Assembly (NCBI GenBank): GCA_017461285.1
Contig: JAFTYS010000045.1
Location: 1-19,827 of the forward strand
Length of the DNA: 19,827 nucleotides
Direction of reading: 5' to 3'
Origin: Bacteroidales bacterium
GTDB taxonomy: Bacteria > Bacteroidota > Bacteroidia > Bacteroidales > UBA932
Both the position numbers and the translations under genes were made by a program. The first letter of the stretch is position 1; each line of letters starts with the position of its first letter. Positions 14,306 through 19,827 of this stretch are shown here, piece by piece. The notes below the pieces were generated by a model that did no database searches, was not told where the DNA came from, and saw nothing but the letters and a program-made list of their open reading frames with translations.

Positions 14306-15322
14306 CTACTTCTTTATGGACTCGTAGGCGTATGAACCCAGGCCGAAGACGATCTGTGTGATGGCCTGCGAGGTGTGGGAAAGGGTCGCGTAGATGATGC
14401 CGGTCTCCATCGGGATGCCGTAGACAAAGGAGAGGGCGAGGCCGATGATGAAGTGGAAGGCGCCGATGCCGCCGGGGACAGGGACTGCGAAGCCGAGTCC
14501 GCCGACCAACGAAAGGAAGAGGGCGTCGATCAGGTCGAGGCCTTCGAGGAAGGGAGCGGCCCACATTGTGGATGCAGCCATGAACCAGTACATGATCCAG
14601 ATGAAGGCGGTGTAGGCGAAGAACATCCATTTGCGCTCCATGCGCAGGCAGCTGGAAAAGCCCTGGGCGAGGCCGCGGAATATGCCCCAGACCTTGCTGC
14701 AGAAGGCATTTGAGGTGCGGTAGCGCCATGTCGCCCAGAGGCCGCCAAGCCCTGCGGCGGCCAGGACGGCGACCACCCACCAGAGGCTGAAGCTCAGGCG
14801 TGTGGACATCGGCGTCCAGATCTGCTCTACGAAGAAACTGCCGAAACGGTCAAACCCTCCTACGACCACTACGGCCAGCAGGATGAGCATTACCAGAAGT
14901 TCCCATCCGCGCTCCAGGACTACCGTTCCGAGGACCTTGTCGTAGGATGCCTTGCGGCGCTCCGGATCCGAAGGATCTGCCGGAGCGGACCTGCGGGTGA
15001 TGACTCCGCAGCGGACGAATTCGCCGATGCGGGGGAAGATGAAGTTGGAGATGTTGCCTATGTTTATGCCGTTGAAGGTCGTGGTGCGGGTTATGGTGTC
15101 ATCGATGGGGAGCAGGAGCTGGCGCCAGCGGACGGCACGGAGCCAGAAGGCAGTACTGCCGGCCGCCATGGAAAGCAGTACAAATCCCCAGCGGCAGGTC
15201 TTCAGTTCCGCCCAGAACTCTGTCCACTCGACTTCGCGGAACGAAACCCAAAGCAGCAGGACCGCCAGGGCTGCGGATGCTGAGTATTTTAGTATCTTTT
15301 TAATTTTATCTTTCATATTCAT
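14306..15322 (-). CDS. Lysylphosphatidylglycerol synthase-like / flippase-like membrane protein (UPF0104)
   Basis: About 338 residues starting MNMKDKIKKILKYSAS; an integral membrane protein of the LPG_synthase_TM (UPF0104, AglD-like) family with some eight hydrophobic segments. Family marks seen: FNGINIGNISNFIFPRIGEF with the R-x-GE-x-x-R pattern, and near the end VGGLGFAVPVPGGIGAFHF. There is no catalytic LPG synthase domain, so the likely role is lipid or lipid-linked sugar handling in the inner membrane; substrate unknown. The frame stays open upstream to 15442, but those 40 residues (VILNLPVVILNEVKDLIQ) are only the translated intergenic repeat, so I start at 15322 (15316 is also possible). 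Confidence 0.86.
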   Translation of the reverse strand: MNMKDKIKKILKYSASAALAVLLLWVSFREVEWTEFWAELKTCRWGFVLLSMAAGSTAFWLRAVRWRQLLLPIDDTITRTTTFNGINIGNISNFIFPRIGEFVRCGVITRRSAPADPSDPERRKASYDKVLGTVVLERGWELLVMLILLAVVVVGGFDRFGSFFVEQIWTPMSTRLSFSLWWVVAVLAAAGLGGLWATWRYRTSNAFCSKVWGIFRGLAQGFSSCLRMERKWMFFAYTAFIWIMYWFMAASTMWAAPFLEGLDLIDALFLSLVGGLGFAVPVPGGIGAFHFIIGLALSFVYGIPMETGIIYATLSHTSQAITQIVFGLGSYAYESIKK

Positions 15323-15330
15323 CTGTATAA

Positions 15331-15415
15331 GATCCTTCACTTCGTTCAGGATGACAACCGGAAGATTCAGGATGACAACCGGAAGGTTCAGGATGAACCC
15401 CTGGAAGTTCGGGAT
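15331..15415 (-). repeat. 21-bp tandem repeat of the 'ttcaggatgaca' family
   Basis: 'gatccttcacttcg' lead-in then TTCAGGATGACAACCGGAAGA-like units at 15345, 15366, 15387 and 15408, exact period 21. Because 21 is a multiple of three, the minus-strand frame stays open and makes a false N-terminal extension of the UPF0104 protein. Confidence 0.88.
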
Positions 15416-15425
15416 AGCATGCAAG

Positions 15426-15458
15426 TGTGCAAATTTATCCAAAAGTTTACTAACTTTG
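15426..15458 (+). promoter_or_regulatory. Promoter of the PfkB kinase gene
   Basis: TAACTTTG (15451-15458) fits the -7 box; TGTGC (15426-15430) is one base off a -33 TTTGC with 20 bases between. The ATG at 15485 is 26 bases downstream. Confidence 0.6.
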
Positions 15459-15484
15459 TATGTTTAACCGCAAAAAGAACATTT

Positions 15485-16498
15485 ATGGCGTCAATTTTAG
15501 GCATCGGAAACGCTTTGACCGATATTCTGGCTGTGCTTCCGGACGATACATTCCTGAAGGAGTTCCACCTGCCGAAAGGCAGCATGCAGCATGTGGACAT
15601 GGAAACCGGAGACAAGATTTGGAAGACCCTCAAGCCGATGGGAGTACAGCTCGTGGCTGGCGGATCGGCCGCAAATGCAATCACAGGCACATCGATCTTC
15701 GGCATGGAGTCGGGATTCATCGGAAAGGTGGGCGACGACGATCTGGGCCACCTCTTCAAGAGCGACCAGGAACAGTACGGAATCAGGTCGATGCTGCTGA
15801 AGGGTGTCAATTCTTCGGGCAGGGCGATGGTGTTCATCACCGCCCCGAACGCCGAAAGGACATTCGCCGTCTATCTGGGTGCGGCCCTCGAACTGGTACC
15901 GGAAGACCTGAAGCCTGAGTATTTCGAAGGCTATGACTACTTCCATATAGAAGGATATCTTGTTCAGAATCAGGCAACTATACGCCGGGCAGTGGAGCTG
16001 GCCAAGGCAGCAGGATGCATCATCTCCCTCGACATGGCATCATACAATGTCGTAGAATCCAACTATGCATTCCTCCATGACATCGTGGAGAATTATGTGG
16101 ACATCGTCTTCGCGAATGAGACGGAGGCAAAGGCCTTTACCGGTCTGGAGCCTCGCGAAGCCCTCGACGAGATCGCCAAGAGCTGCAGGATCGCGGTCGT
16201 GAAGGTCGGAAAGGACGGATCGATGGTCAGGATGGGGGACGAATACCACTTCATCGAAGCATGGCCCGCAAAGCCTATCGACGCGACGGGAGCCGGCGAC
16301 ACATATGCAGCCGGATTCCTTTATGCCCATTCTCTCGGCATGCCTCTGAAGGTCTGCGGAGAAGTCGGCTCGATCATCGCGGCAAAGGTCGTGGAAGTCG
16401 TCGGAACCAAGATAGACATCCCTCGCTGGAAGGCGGCAAAGAAGGAAATCCGCGAGCTCATCGCAGCTAATACGACCGAGACATGTACGGATTTATAA
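15485..16498 (+). CDS. PfkB-family sugar kinase, adenosine kinase-like
   Basis: A 337-residue ribokinase/PfkB fold kinase. N-terminus MASILGIGNALTDILA; substrate motif GGSAANAI (59-66); FIGKVGDDDLG; anion-hole and catalytic motif DATGAGD (266-272) with the catalytic base D272, then TYAAGF. The overall sequence follows Bacteroidetes proteins usually named adenosine kinase (for example EGYLVQ...LDMASYNVVE...IVFANETEAKAFTG). It would phosphorylate adenosine or a sugar; adenosine is the better guess but not proved. ATG 15485 is chosen over the in-frame ATG at 15419 because the family starts here and the promoter box lies between them. Overlaps the next gene by 16 bases. Confidence 0.92.
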   Translation: MASILGIGNALTDILAVLPDDTFLKEFHLPKGSMQHVDMETGDKIWKTLKPMGVQLVAGGSAANAITGTSIFGMESGFIGKVGDDDLGHLFKSDQEQYGIRSMLLKGVNSSGRAMVFITAPNAERTFAVYLGAALELVPEDLKPEYFEGYDYFHIEGYLVQNQATIRRAVELAKAAGCIISLDMASYNVVESNYAFLHDIVENYVDIVFANETEAKAFTGLEPREALDEIAKSCRIAVVKVGKDGSMVRMGDEYHFIEAWPAKPIDATGAGDTYAAGFLYAHSLGMPLKVCGEVGSIIAAKVVEVVGTKIDIPRWKAAKKEIRELIAANTTETCTDL

Positions 16499-17022
16499 GA
16501 AACTACATCCGCAGGAAGCGGATTGAAAAATATGCCAGCTACGTGGCCACAGGGCTGATTCCGATATCGGAGATCAAGTCGGTGAATGTGGTGGTAGACG
16601 TCGAGGAGCCCGGTTTCGACCAACTGAAGGAAGACATCCTCGCATGGGGCAGGACGGCCGGAGTGAAGCTGAACCTCTACTTCTTCGACTTCCGCCGTCT
16701 GGGTAAGGACGAACTTCTGCTCACCAGCATCACCAACACCCTTCTGAAGAAGGAGCTCGACTGGATCGGGATGCCGGACCTGGCGAAGATAGCCCCGCTC
16801 ATCGATGAGCCCAGCGACCTCTTCATCTCGATGATCGACAACGGAGACTTCCCTATCGACTTCGTGACCAGATGTACGAAGGCCAGATTCAAGATCGGAA
16901 GGCACGGGTATGAAGGCCATCCTTTCAACATGATCCTCTCCGGAGGCGAAACCGCCGATCTCCGTTCTGAATCAAGGGCGATTTTTGCGGCAATAACCGA
17001 ATTCATAACAAAGATCAGATAA
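16483..17022 (+). CDS. Uncharacterised Bacteroidetes protein, probably DUF6913
   Basis: A 179-residue soluble protein. It starts inside the kinase gene (16-base overlap) and ends in TAATG, sharing one base with the DUF368 start, so the three are translated as a block. N-terminal basic helix (NYIRRKRIEKY), then alternating strands and helices (VNVVVDVEEPGFDQLKEDI; LNLYFFDFRRLGKDELL). The central SDLFISMIDNGDFPIDFV and KARFKIGRHG look like conserved DUF6913 family features, recalled from pattern, not searched. No transmembrane helix, no known catalytic motif. Function unknown; the tight link to a kinase and a lipid translocase is its best clue. Confidence 0.85.
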   Translation: MYGFIRNYIRRKRIEKYASYVATGLIPISEIKSVNVVVDVEEPGFDQLKEDILAWGRTAGVKLNLYFFDFRRLGKDELLLTSITNTLLKKELDWIGMPDLAKIAPLIDEPSDLFISMIDNGDFPIDFVTRCTKARFKIGRHGYEGHPFNMILSGGETADLRSESRAIFAAITEFITKIR

Positions 17023-18050
17023 TGAGAAAACTCAAAGACTATCTATTGGTCGGCGTAAAAGGCGCATGCATGGGAGCCGCCGACGTCATCCCAGGCGTAT
17101 CCGGAGGCACAATCGCCTTCATCACAGGCATTTATGACGAATTCGTCGGATCTATAGCACGCGTAGACGCAGAAGCAGTCAAGCTGCTCTTCAAAGGAAA
17201 GTTCAAGGATTTCTGGAAACATATCAACGGCTGGTTCCTCCTCTCCGTCGTAGCCGGAATCGGAGTCAGCGTCGTGGCCCTCGCAGGACTGATGCAGATG
17301 CTCCTGAGCGACCACCCCATCCAGACATGGGCCTTCTTCTTCGGACTCATTGTAGCATCATCCATCTTCATCCTCCGCGGAATCTCAGGATGGAAAGTGC
17401 GCGAAGTCCTGATGGTAGCCTTCGGAATCCTTTTAGGTGTAGTGGTCTGCACCCTCTCCCCTACCGAAACCCCTGAAGCCCTCTGGTTCATCTTCCTCAG
17501 CGGATCCATCGCCATCTGCGCGATGATCCTCCCGGGCATTTCCGGTAGCTTCATCCTCCTTATACTGGGCAAATACCAGTTCATCATGGGAGCCATCACC
17601 GGGCTGCTGTCAGGCGACGAATTCGGACGCAACTTCCTGATACTCGCCGTCTTCATGGTGGGAGCGGTGGTCGGTATCCTCGGATTCTCCAAATTCCTCC
17701 ACTGGCTCCTCGCACGCTGGAACAAGGAAACCCTCCTCGTCCTCGCCGGCTTCATCATCGGATCGCTTGTAAAGGTATGGCCATGGAGCAACATGCCGGC
17801 CATCGTCTGCTCGCAGTTCCCTGCAGTCGCAGCGCTTTCGGAGACGGCTGCCGAGGCTGCTGAAGCAGCCGCAGCCGGCGGCCCGCTCGCCGCTACCGCC
17901 GCCGAAACCGCCCAGAAGGCCTACGAGGCAGCAGTGGCAAGCCACGCCTCGATGATCGACCCACAGATCTTCAGCGCCATAATCTTCGCCCTCATCGGCT
18001 TCTCCCTCGTAACCGGCATCGAGATCGCCGGCAAGATGATGAAGAAGTAA
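17022..18050 (+). CDS. DUF368 membrane protein, candidate undecaprenyl-phosphate translocase (PopT-like)
   Basis: A 342-residue multi-pass membrane protein with the DUF368 signature near the start, GACMGAADVIPGVSGGTIAFITGIYDEF, and a second glycine-rich repeat, MILPGISGSFILLILGKYQF. DUF368 proteins (PopT) were recently shown in other bacteria to recycle undecaprenyl phosphate across the inner membrane. The family relation is clear; that role here is inference. Odd feature: about residues 268-314, before the last helix, form an Ala-rich, charged insertion (AAEAAEAAAAGG... AAETAQKAYEAAVASHA) that is low in complexity. Start overlaps the previous stop by one base. The last gene before tRNA-Arg. 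Confidence 0.93.
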   Translation: MRKLKDYLLVGVKGACMGAADVIPGVSGGTIAFITGIYDEFVGSIARVDAEAVKLLFKGKFKDFWKHINGWFLLSVVAGIGVSVVALAGLMQMLLSDHPIQTWAFFFGLIVASSIFILRGISGWKVREVLMVAFGILLGVVVCTLSPTETPEALWFIFLSGSIAICAMILPGISGSFILLILGKYQFIMGAITGLLSGDEFGRNFLILAVFMVGAVVGILGFSKFLHWLLARWNKETLLVLAGFIIGSLVKVWPWSNMPAIVCSQFPAVAALSETAAEAAEAAAAGGPLAATAAETAQKAYEAAVASHASMIDPQIFSAIIFALIGFSLVTGIEIAGKMMKK

Positions 18051-18068
18051 AAGCCGCCCCAACGAAAA

Positions 18069-18100
18069 TTTTGACATTTCAAATAAAAAGCATATCTTTG
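18069..18100 (+). promoter_or_regulatory. Strong Bacteroidetes promoter for tRNA-Arg
   Basis: TTTTG (18069-18073), 19 bases, TATCTTTG (18093-18100): near-consensus -33/-7 pair. Transcription should start around 18106, giving a 5' leader of about 55 bases with a small GGCC-TCAC-GGCC hairpin before the tRNA. Confidence 0.8.
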
Positions 18101-18160
18101 CACCCACTTTTGGAAAAAGCGCCGGCCTCACGGCCCCGCCACCCAAAAGCAACAAGGCTC

Positions 18161-18234
18161 GGTTCGGTAGCTCAGTTGGATAGAGCAACAGCCTTCTAAG
18201 CTGTGGGTCTTGGGTTCGAATCCCAACCGAATCA
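18161..18234 (+). tRNA. tRNA-Arg (anticodon TCT)
   Basis: Complete cloverleaf of 74 bases: acceptor GGTTCGG/CCGAATC with one G-U, D arm TAGCTCAGTTGGATAGAGC, anticodon arm ACAGC-CTTCTAA-GCTGT with anticodon TCT (reads AGA/AGG), T arm TTGGG-TTCGAAT-CCCAA, discriminator A. CCA is not encoded (next bases are CTT), as is common in this phylum. Confidence 0.96.
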
Positions 18235-18247
18235 CTTGATAATCAGC

Positions 18248-18278
18248 AAAATGCATCGCTTTCGGCGATGCATTTTTT
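18248..18278 (+). terminator. Intrinsic terminator of tRNA-Arg
   Basis: 12-bp stem AAAATGCATCGC/GCGATGCATTTT, loop TTTCG, ending in a run of six T (18273-18278), 13 bases after the tRNA. Confidence 0.85.
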
Positions 18279-18329
18279 GTATGACACATCTGTGTCAAAA
18301 GCTTGCTTTTGTAAGCTGGTGGGGCATAC

Positions 18330-18359
18330 AAAAAAGCGGCTCAGACGCAGTCTGACCGC
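18330..18359 (-). terminator. Minus-strand hairpin with T tract
   Basis: GCGG(C)TCAGAC-GCA-GTCTGACCGC (18336-18359, one bulge), followed on the minus strand by six T (18335-18330). It could be a second terminator for vsr or simply part of the nested element. Confidence 0.6.
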
Positions 18360-18400
18360 ATTTTGCTGATCACTCAAGATGATGGCCCGCGGAGGAAGGG

Positions 18401-18420
18401 AAAAAGCCTCGCAGAGGCTT
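18401..18420 (-). terminator. Intrinsic terminator of vsr
   Basis: Minus strand AAGCCTC-TGC-GAGGCTT followed by TTT, 17 bases after the vsr stop at 18438. Confidence 0.75.
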
Positions 18421-18437
18421 AATCCCGATCTGACAAG

Positions 18438-19016
18438 TTATTCCAATGATGCCAACTTAATCCTTTTCGGTATCGGAAACAAAGCATCAATCTCCGCCTC
18501 AAGCATAGCCTGCCGCCTCAACATTTCTTCCCTTTCCATCTTCGCCTCCATTCTGGTCTTCCTCTTTAAAGCCTCACGCCGGCTCTTAAGCTCTCCTGCC
18601 CGAACAATTTCATCAGCCAATACATCAAGCTTCGCATTCAACCCAACATTCTTACGCAACTCACATTCCCATATCGTTATCACAGTCCAGTCCAAAGCCT
18701 CCAGATGTGCTGTCGTCACCTCATCCCGATGCCGGTTCCTCGCAATCTTTGCTTCCCAGAACTCAATATTAGTTTTAGGTTTGGTCGCATAGCGACATCC
18801 TTTATGCCCATGCCAAAAGCATCCGTTTACCATAATTGCCACTCCATACTTCGGCAAAACAATATCCGGACTTCCTGGCAATTTCTTATTATGCAGACGA
18901 AAACGAAATCCACGAGCGTGCAATCCCTTCCTAACCAGAATTTCCGGTTTGGTGTTCTTGCCACGTATGGATGACATACACTTATAGCGTTGAAATGGAG
19001 TAAGGATATCCGACAT
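18438..19016 (-). CDS. vsr: Very short patch repair endonuclease (Vsr)
   Basis: A 192-residue Vsr-type T/G mismatch nicking enzyme, which repairs deamination at methylated cytosines. Motifs: MSSIRGKNTKPE near the start, LPGSPDIVL with the catalytic Asp at 51, the zinc/active-site NGCFWHGHKGC (64-74), FWEAKIARNRHRD, and WTVITIWECELRK. The usual length is 130-160; here a charged coiled-coil-like tail of about 50 residues is added (LKSRREALKRKTRMEAKM...). ATG 19016 is chosen: the frame is open to 19145, but the extra 43 residues do not match the family and would overlap the divergent gene. The base use is more AT-rich than the genes to the left, suggesting transfer. Vsr genes normally sit with a C5-methyltransferase, which is not in the window. 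Confidence 0.93.
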   Translation of the reverse strand: MSDILTPFQRYKCMSSIRGKNTKPEILVRKGLHARGFRFRLHNKKLPGSPDIVLPKYGVAIMVNGCFWHGHKGCRYATKPKTNIEFWEAKIARNRHRDEVTTAHLEALDWTVITIWECELRKNVGLNAKLDVLADEIVRAGELKSRREALKRKTRMEAKMEREEMLRRQAMLEAEIDALFPIPKRIKLASLE

Positions 19017-19086
19017 AGGAAATATTTTCACAAATTTGGCGAAATTATTGTAAAGACGCGAACTGTTCATTATAAAATTTTCGATT

Positions 19087-19506
19087 ATGGATAAAACACA
19101 AGGGCCATATCCTGACAAGGGTAACGTAGGACTGGACATCGGCATAGCTGCTTATAAGGTGTTAGCAACAGATCCACCCAAAGTAAAACAACTCAAAGAA
19201 GCCATCAAGAAGATTGACAAAGTGTTAAAATCCGGATATACGGATCAGCTTCTGTATGAAAACCAAAGTGTCTGCTCACAATTTCCAGAAATAATATTTG
19301 CTCGTCAATCTGGAATCACTAGAACTACTGAAGATTTTCTGCGATCTCAGTCACGGCAAATTCAATACGAATCATTAAAAACAATTGGACTTACATTATT
19401 TAACGCAGTAAAAGCAGGCAAGGCCATACAAATAGTTGAGGAGGCTGGCAAAGTCGCGATTAAAAAGTCTGGGGACAAACTCTTAGGGCTACTGGCTAAA
19501 GATTGA
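19087..19506 (+). CDS. Hypothetical protein, unrecognised
   Basis: A 139-residue protein divergent from vsr (70 bases between starts). I do not recognise it. It is mostly helical by eye: a Lys-rich helix (KVKQLKEAIKKIDKVLKSG), a middle with one Cys (NQSVCSQFPEIIFARQSG), and an alternating amphipathic C-terminal part (GLTLFNAVKAGKAIQIVEEAGKVAI). No signal peptide and no clear transmembrane segment. It has its own terminator, AT-rich codon use like vsr, and lies between vsr and an XRE regulator, so a part in the same modification or defence locus is possible but unproved. Confidence 0.7.
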   Translation: MDKTQGPYPDKGNVGLDIGIAAYKVLATDPPKVKQLKEAIKKIDKVLKSGYTDQLLYENQSVCSQFPEIIFARQSGITRTTEDFLRSQSRQIQYESLKTIGLTLFNAVKAGKAIQIVEEAGKVAIKKSGDKLLGLLAKD

Positions 19507-19537
19507 TTTACGCCAAGGCATAAACCACCCTCATTAT

Positions 19538-19580
19538 AATCGTTTCCACTTCTATCATTTAAGGAATGGAGACGATTTTT
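19538..19580 (+). terminator. Intrinsic terminator of the hypothetical gene
   Basis: 11-bp stem AATCGTTTCCA/TGGAGACGATT with one G-U, 18-base loop, followed by T tract to 19580; 31 bases after the stop. Confidence 0.75.
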
Positions 19581-19639
19581 CATTATAAATATTTGCCTTA
19601 TAGATTACCAACTAATGAACATAATCTGAGAAAAATTGC

Positions 19640-19665
19640 TATTTTTGCCAAAACAAGGCAAAAAT
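19640..19665 (+). promoter_or_regulatory. Promoter -7 box with overlapping operator palindrome
   Basis: TATTTTTG (19640-19647) fits TAnnTTTG. It overlaps a perfect 9-bp inverted repeat ATTTTTGCC (19641-19649) / GGCAAAAAT (19657-19665), 7-base gap. This is 22 bases before the XRE gene, as expected for self-control by an XRE repressor or restriction-modification controller. Confidence 0.6.
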
Positions 19666-19687
19666 CACAAATTCATTCTATCATATT

Positions 19688-19827
19688 ATGTTGTTCGGCA
19701 AAAGGATAAAGGAGCTGAGAGAGTCTCAGAAGCTACCTCAACGTGTCGTTGCAGATGCACTCGAGATTACCATTCCTCTTTACAGCAGGGTTGAACGTGG
19801 CGAAAGAACCCTTTCAAAGTCTCACCT
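19688..19827 (+). CDS. XRE-family helix-turn-helix regulator, N-terminal part
   Basis: 46 codons run off the right edge: MLFGKRIKELRESQKLPQRV onward, then ADALEITIPLYSRVERGERTL. This is the HTH_3 (Cro/CI) domain, with the helix-turn-helix in QRVVADALEITIPLYSRVERG. Bacteroidetes proteins with the MLFGxxIKELRESxxLxQRxVA start usually stand just before a DNA cytosine-5 methyltransferase gene. With vsr nearby this predicts such a gene beyond the edge. Probably autoregulated through the palindrome upstream. Confidence 0.87.
   Translation, partial: MLFGKRIKELRESQKLPQRVVADALEITIPLYSRVERGERTLSKSH

Larger units (their letters stand above)
18242..18370. repeat. 129-bp element of nested inverted repeats beside the tRNA
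   Basis: Outer arms ATCAGCAAAATGC (18242-18254) and GCATTTTGCTGAT (18358-18370), perfect 13 bp. Inside, in order: hairpin 18253-18271, inner arm TTTTTTGTATG (18273-18283) pairing with CATACAAAAAA (18325-18335), and hairpin 18336-18359. The middle also has TGACACA/TGTGTCA (18282-18297) and CAAAAGC/GCTTTTG (18296-18311). The arms abut, so a four-way junction is possible. It contains the tRNA terminator and a minus-strand terminator. Confidence 0.82.

Noticed and set aside
15323..15442. N-terminal extension of the UPF0104 protein
   Set aside because: The 40 extra residues are a translated 21-bp intergenic repeat kept open because its period is a multiple of three.
18161..18370. Integrase attachment site duplicated from the tRNA 3' end
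   Set aside because: No second copy of the tRNA 3' end is seen in the window; an island boundary remains only a suggestion.
19017..19145. N-terminal extension of Vsr
   Set aside because: No match to Vsr, and it would overlap the divergent gene start at 19087; ATG 19016 gives the family N-terminus.

Overview
The window looks like a chromosomal piece of a Bacteroidales bacterium (gut or rumen type). The grounds are: promoters with the Bacteroidetes -7 box TAnnTTTG (18093-18100, 7016-7023, 15451-15458); few Shine-Dalgarno sites; genes typical of the order (GH57 + GT4 + GH133 glycogen cluster, a Cys-rich membrane peptide after prs, a probable DUF6913 protein); and dispersed 'ctcaggatgacaa'-type intergenic repeats. 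No species can be named from sequence alone.

Layout. (1) 1-6965, minus strand: a likely operon read right to left, xseA - xseB - branching enzyme - debranching enzyme - GT4 glycogen synthase-like - GH57 amylase (only its first 22 codons are inside the window). Four genes make and trim an alpha-glucan store; exonuclease VII sits in front. The xse genes are separated and ended by short tandem repeat arrays that supply their stop codons. (2) 7050-10363, plus strand: housekeeping genes engB, prs, a small Cys-rich membrane protein, a chain of six hairpins, and der. (3) 10364-13982: an almost gene-free repeat island of about 3.6 kb around one gene, a REP-associated tyrosine transposase (RAYT, HUH/Y1 type). 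Left of it lie three copies (two full, one partial) of an exactly 500-bp-spaced unit, each holding a nested palindrome built on the core GTCGCC(A/G)GT. Right of it lies a diverged palindrome with the same plan. Several families of degenerate 18-46 bp tandem repeats fill the rest. This is the most unusual part of the window: it looks like a self-contained REP/RAYT system. (4) 13983-15322, minus: a small GNAT acetyltransferase and a UPF0104/LPG-synthase-like membrane protein. (5) 15485-18050, plus: adenosine kinase-like PfkB kinase, a DUF6913-like protein and a DUF368 (PopT-type) undecaprenyl-phosphate translocase candidate, with overlapping genes and so probably one transcript. (6) 18069-18278: tRNA-Arg(TCT) with a near-consensus promoter and an intrinsic terminator. 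(7) 18242-19827: a 129-bp element of nested inverted repeats that could fold as a four-way junction, then a visibly more AT-rich segment with Vsr endonuclease, an unknown protein and the start of an XRE regulator with a perfect 9-bp inverted repeat over its promoter. This looks like the edge of an acquired DNA-modification island inserted beside the tRNA; a C5 cytosine methyltransferase is predicted just beyond the right end.
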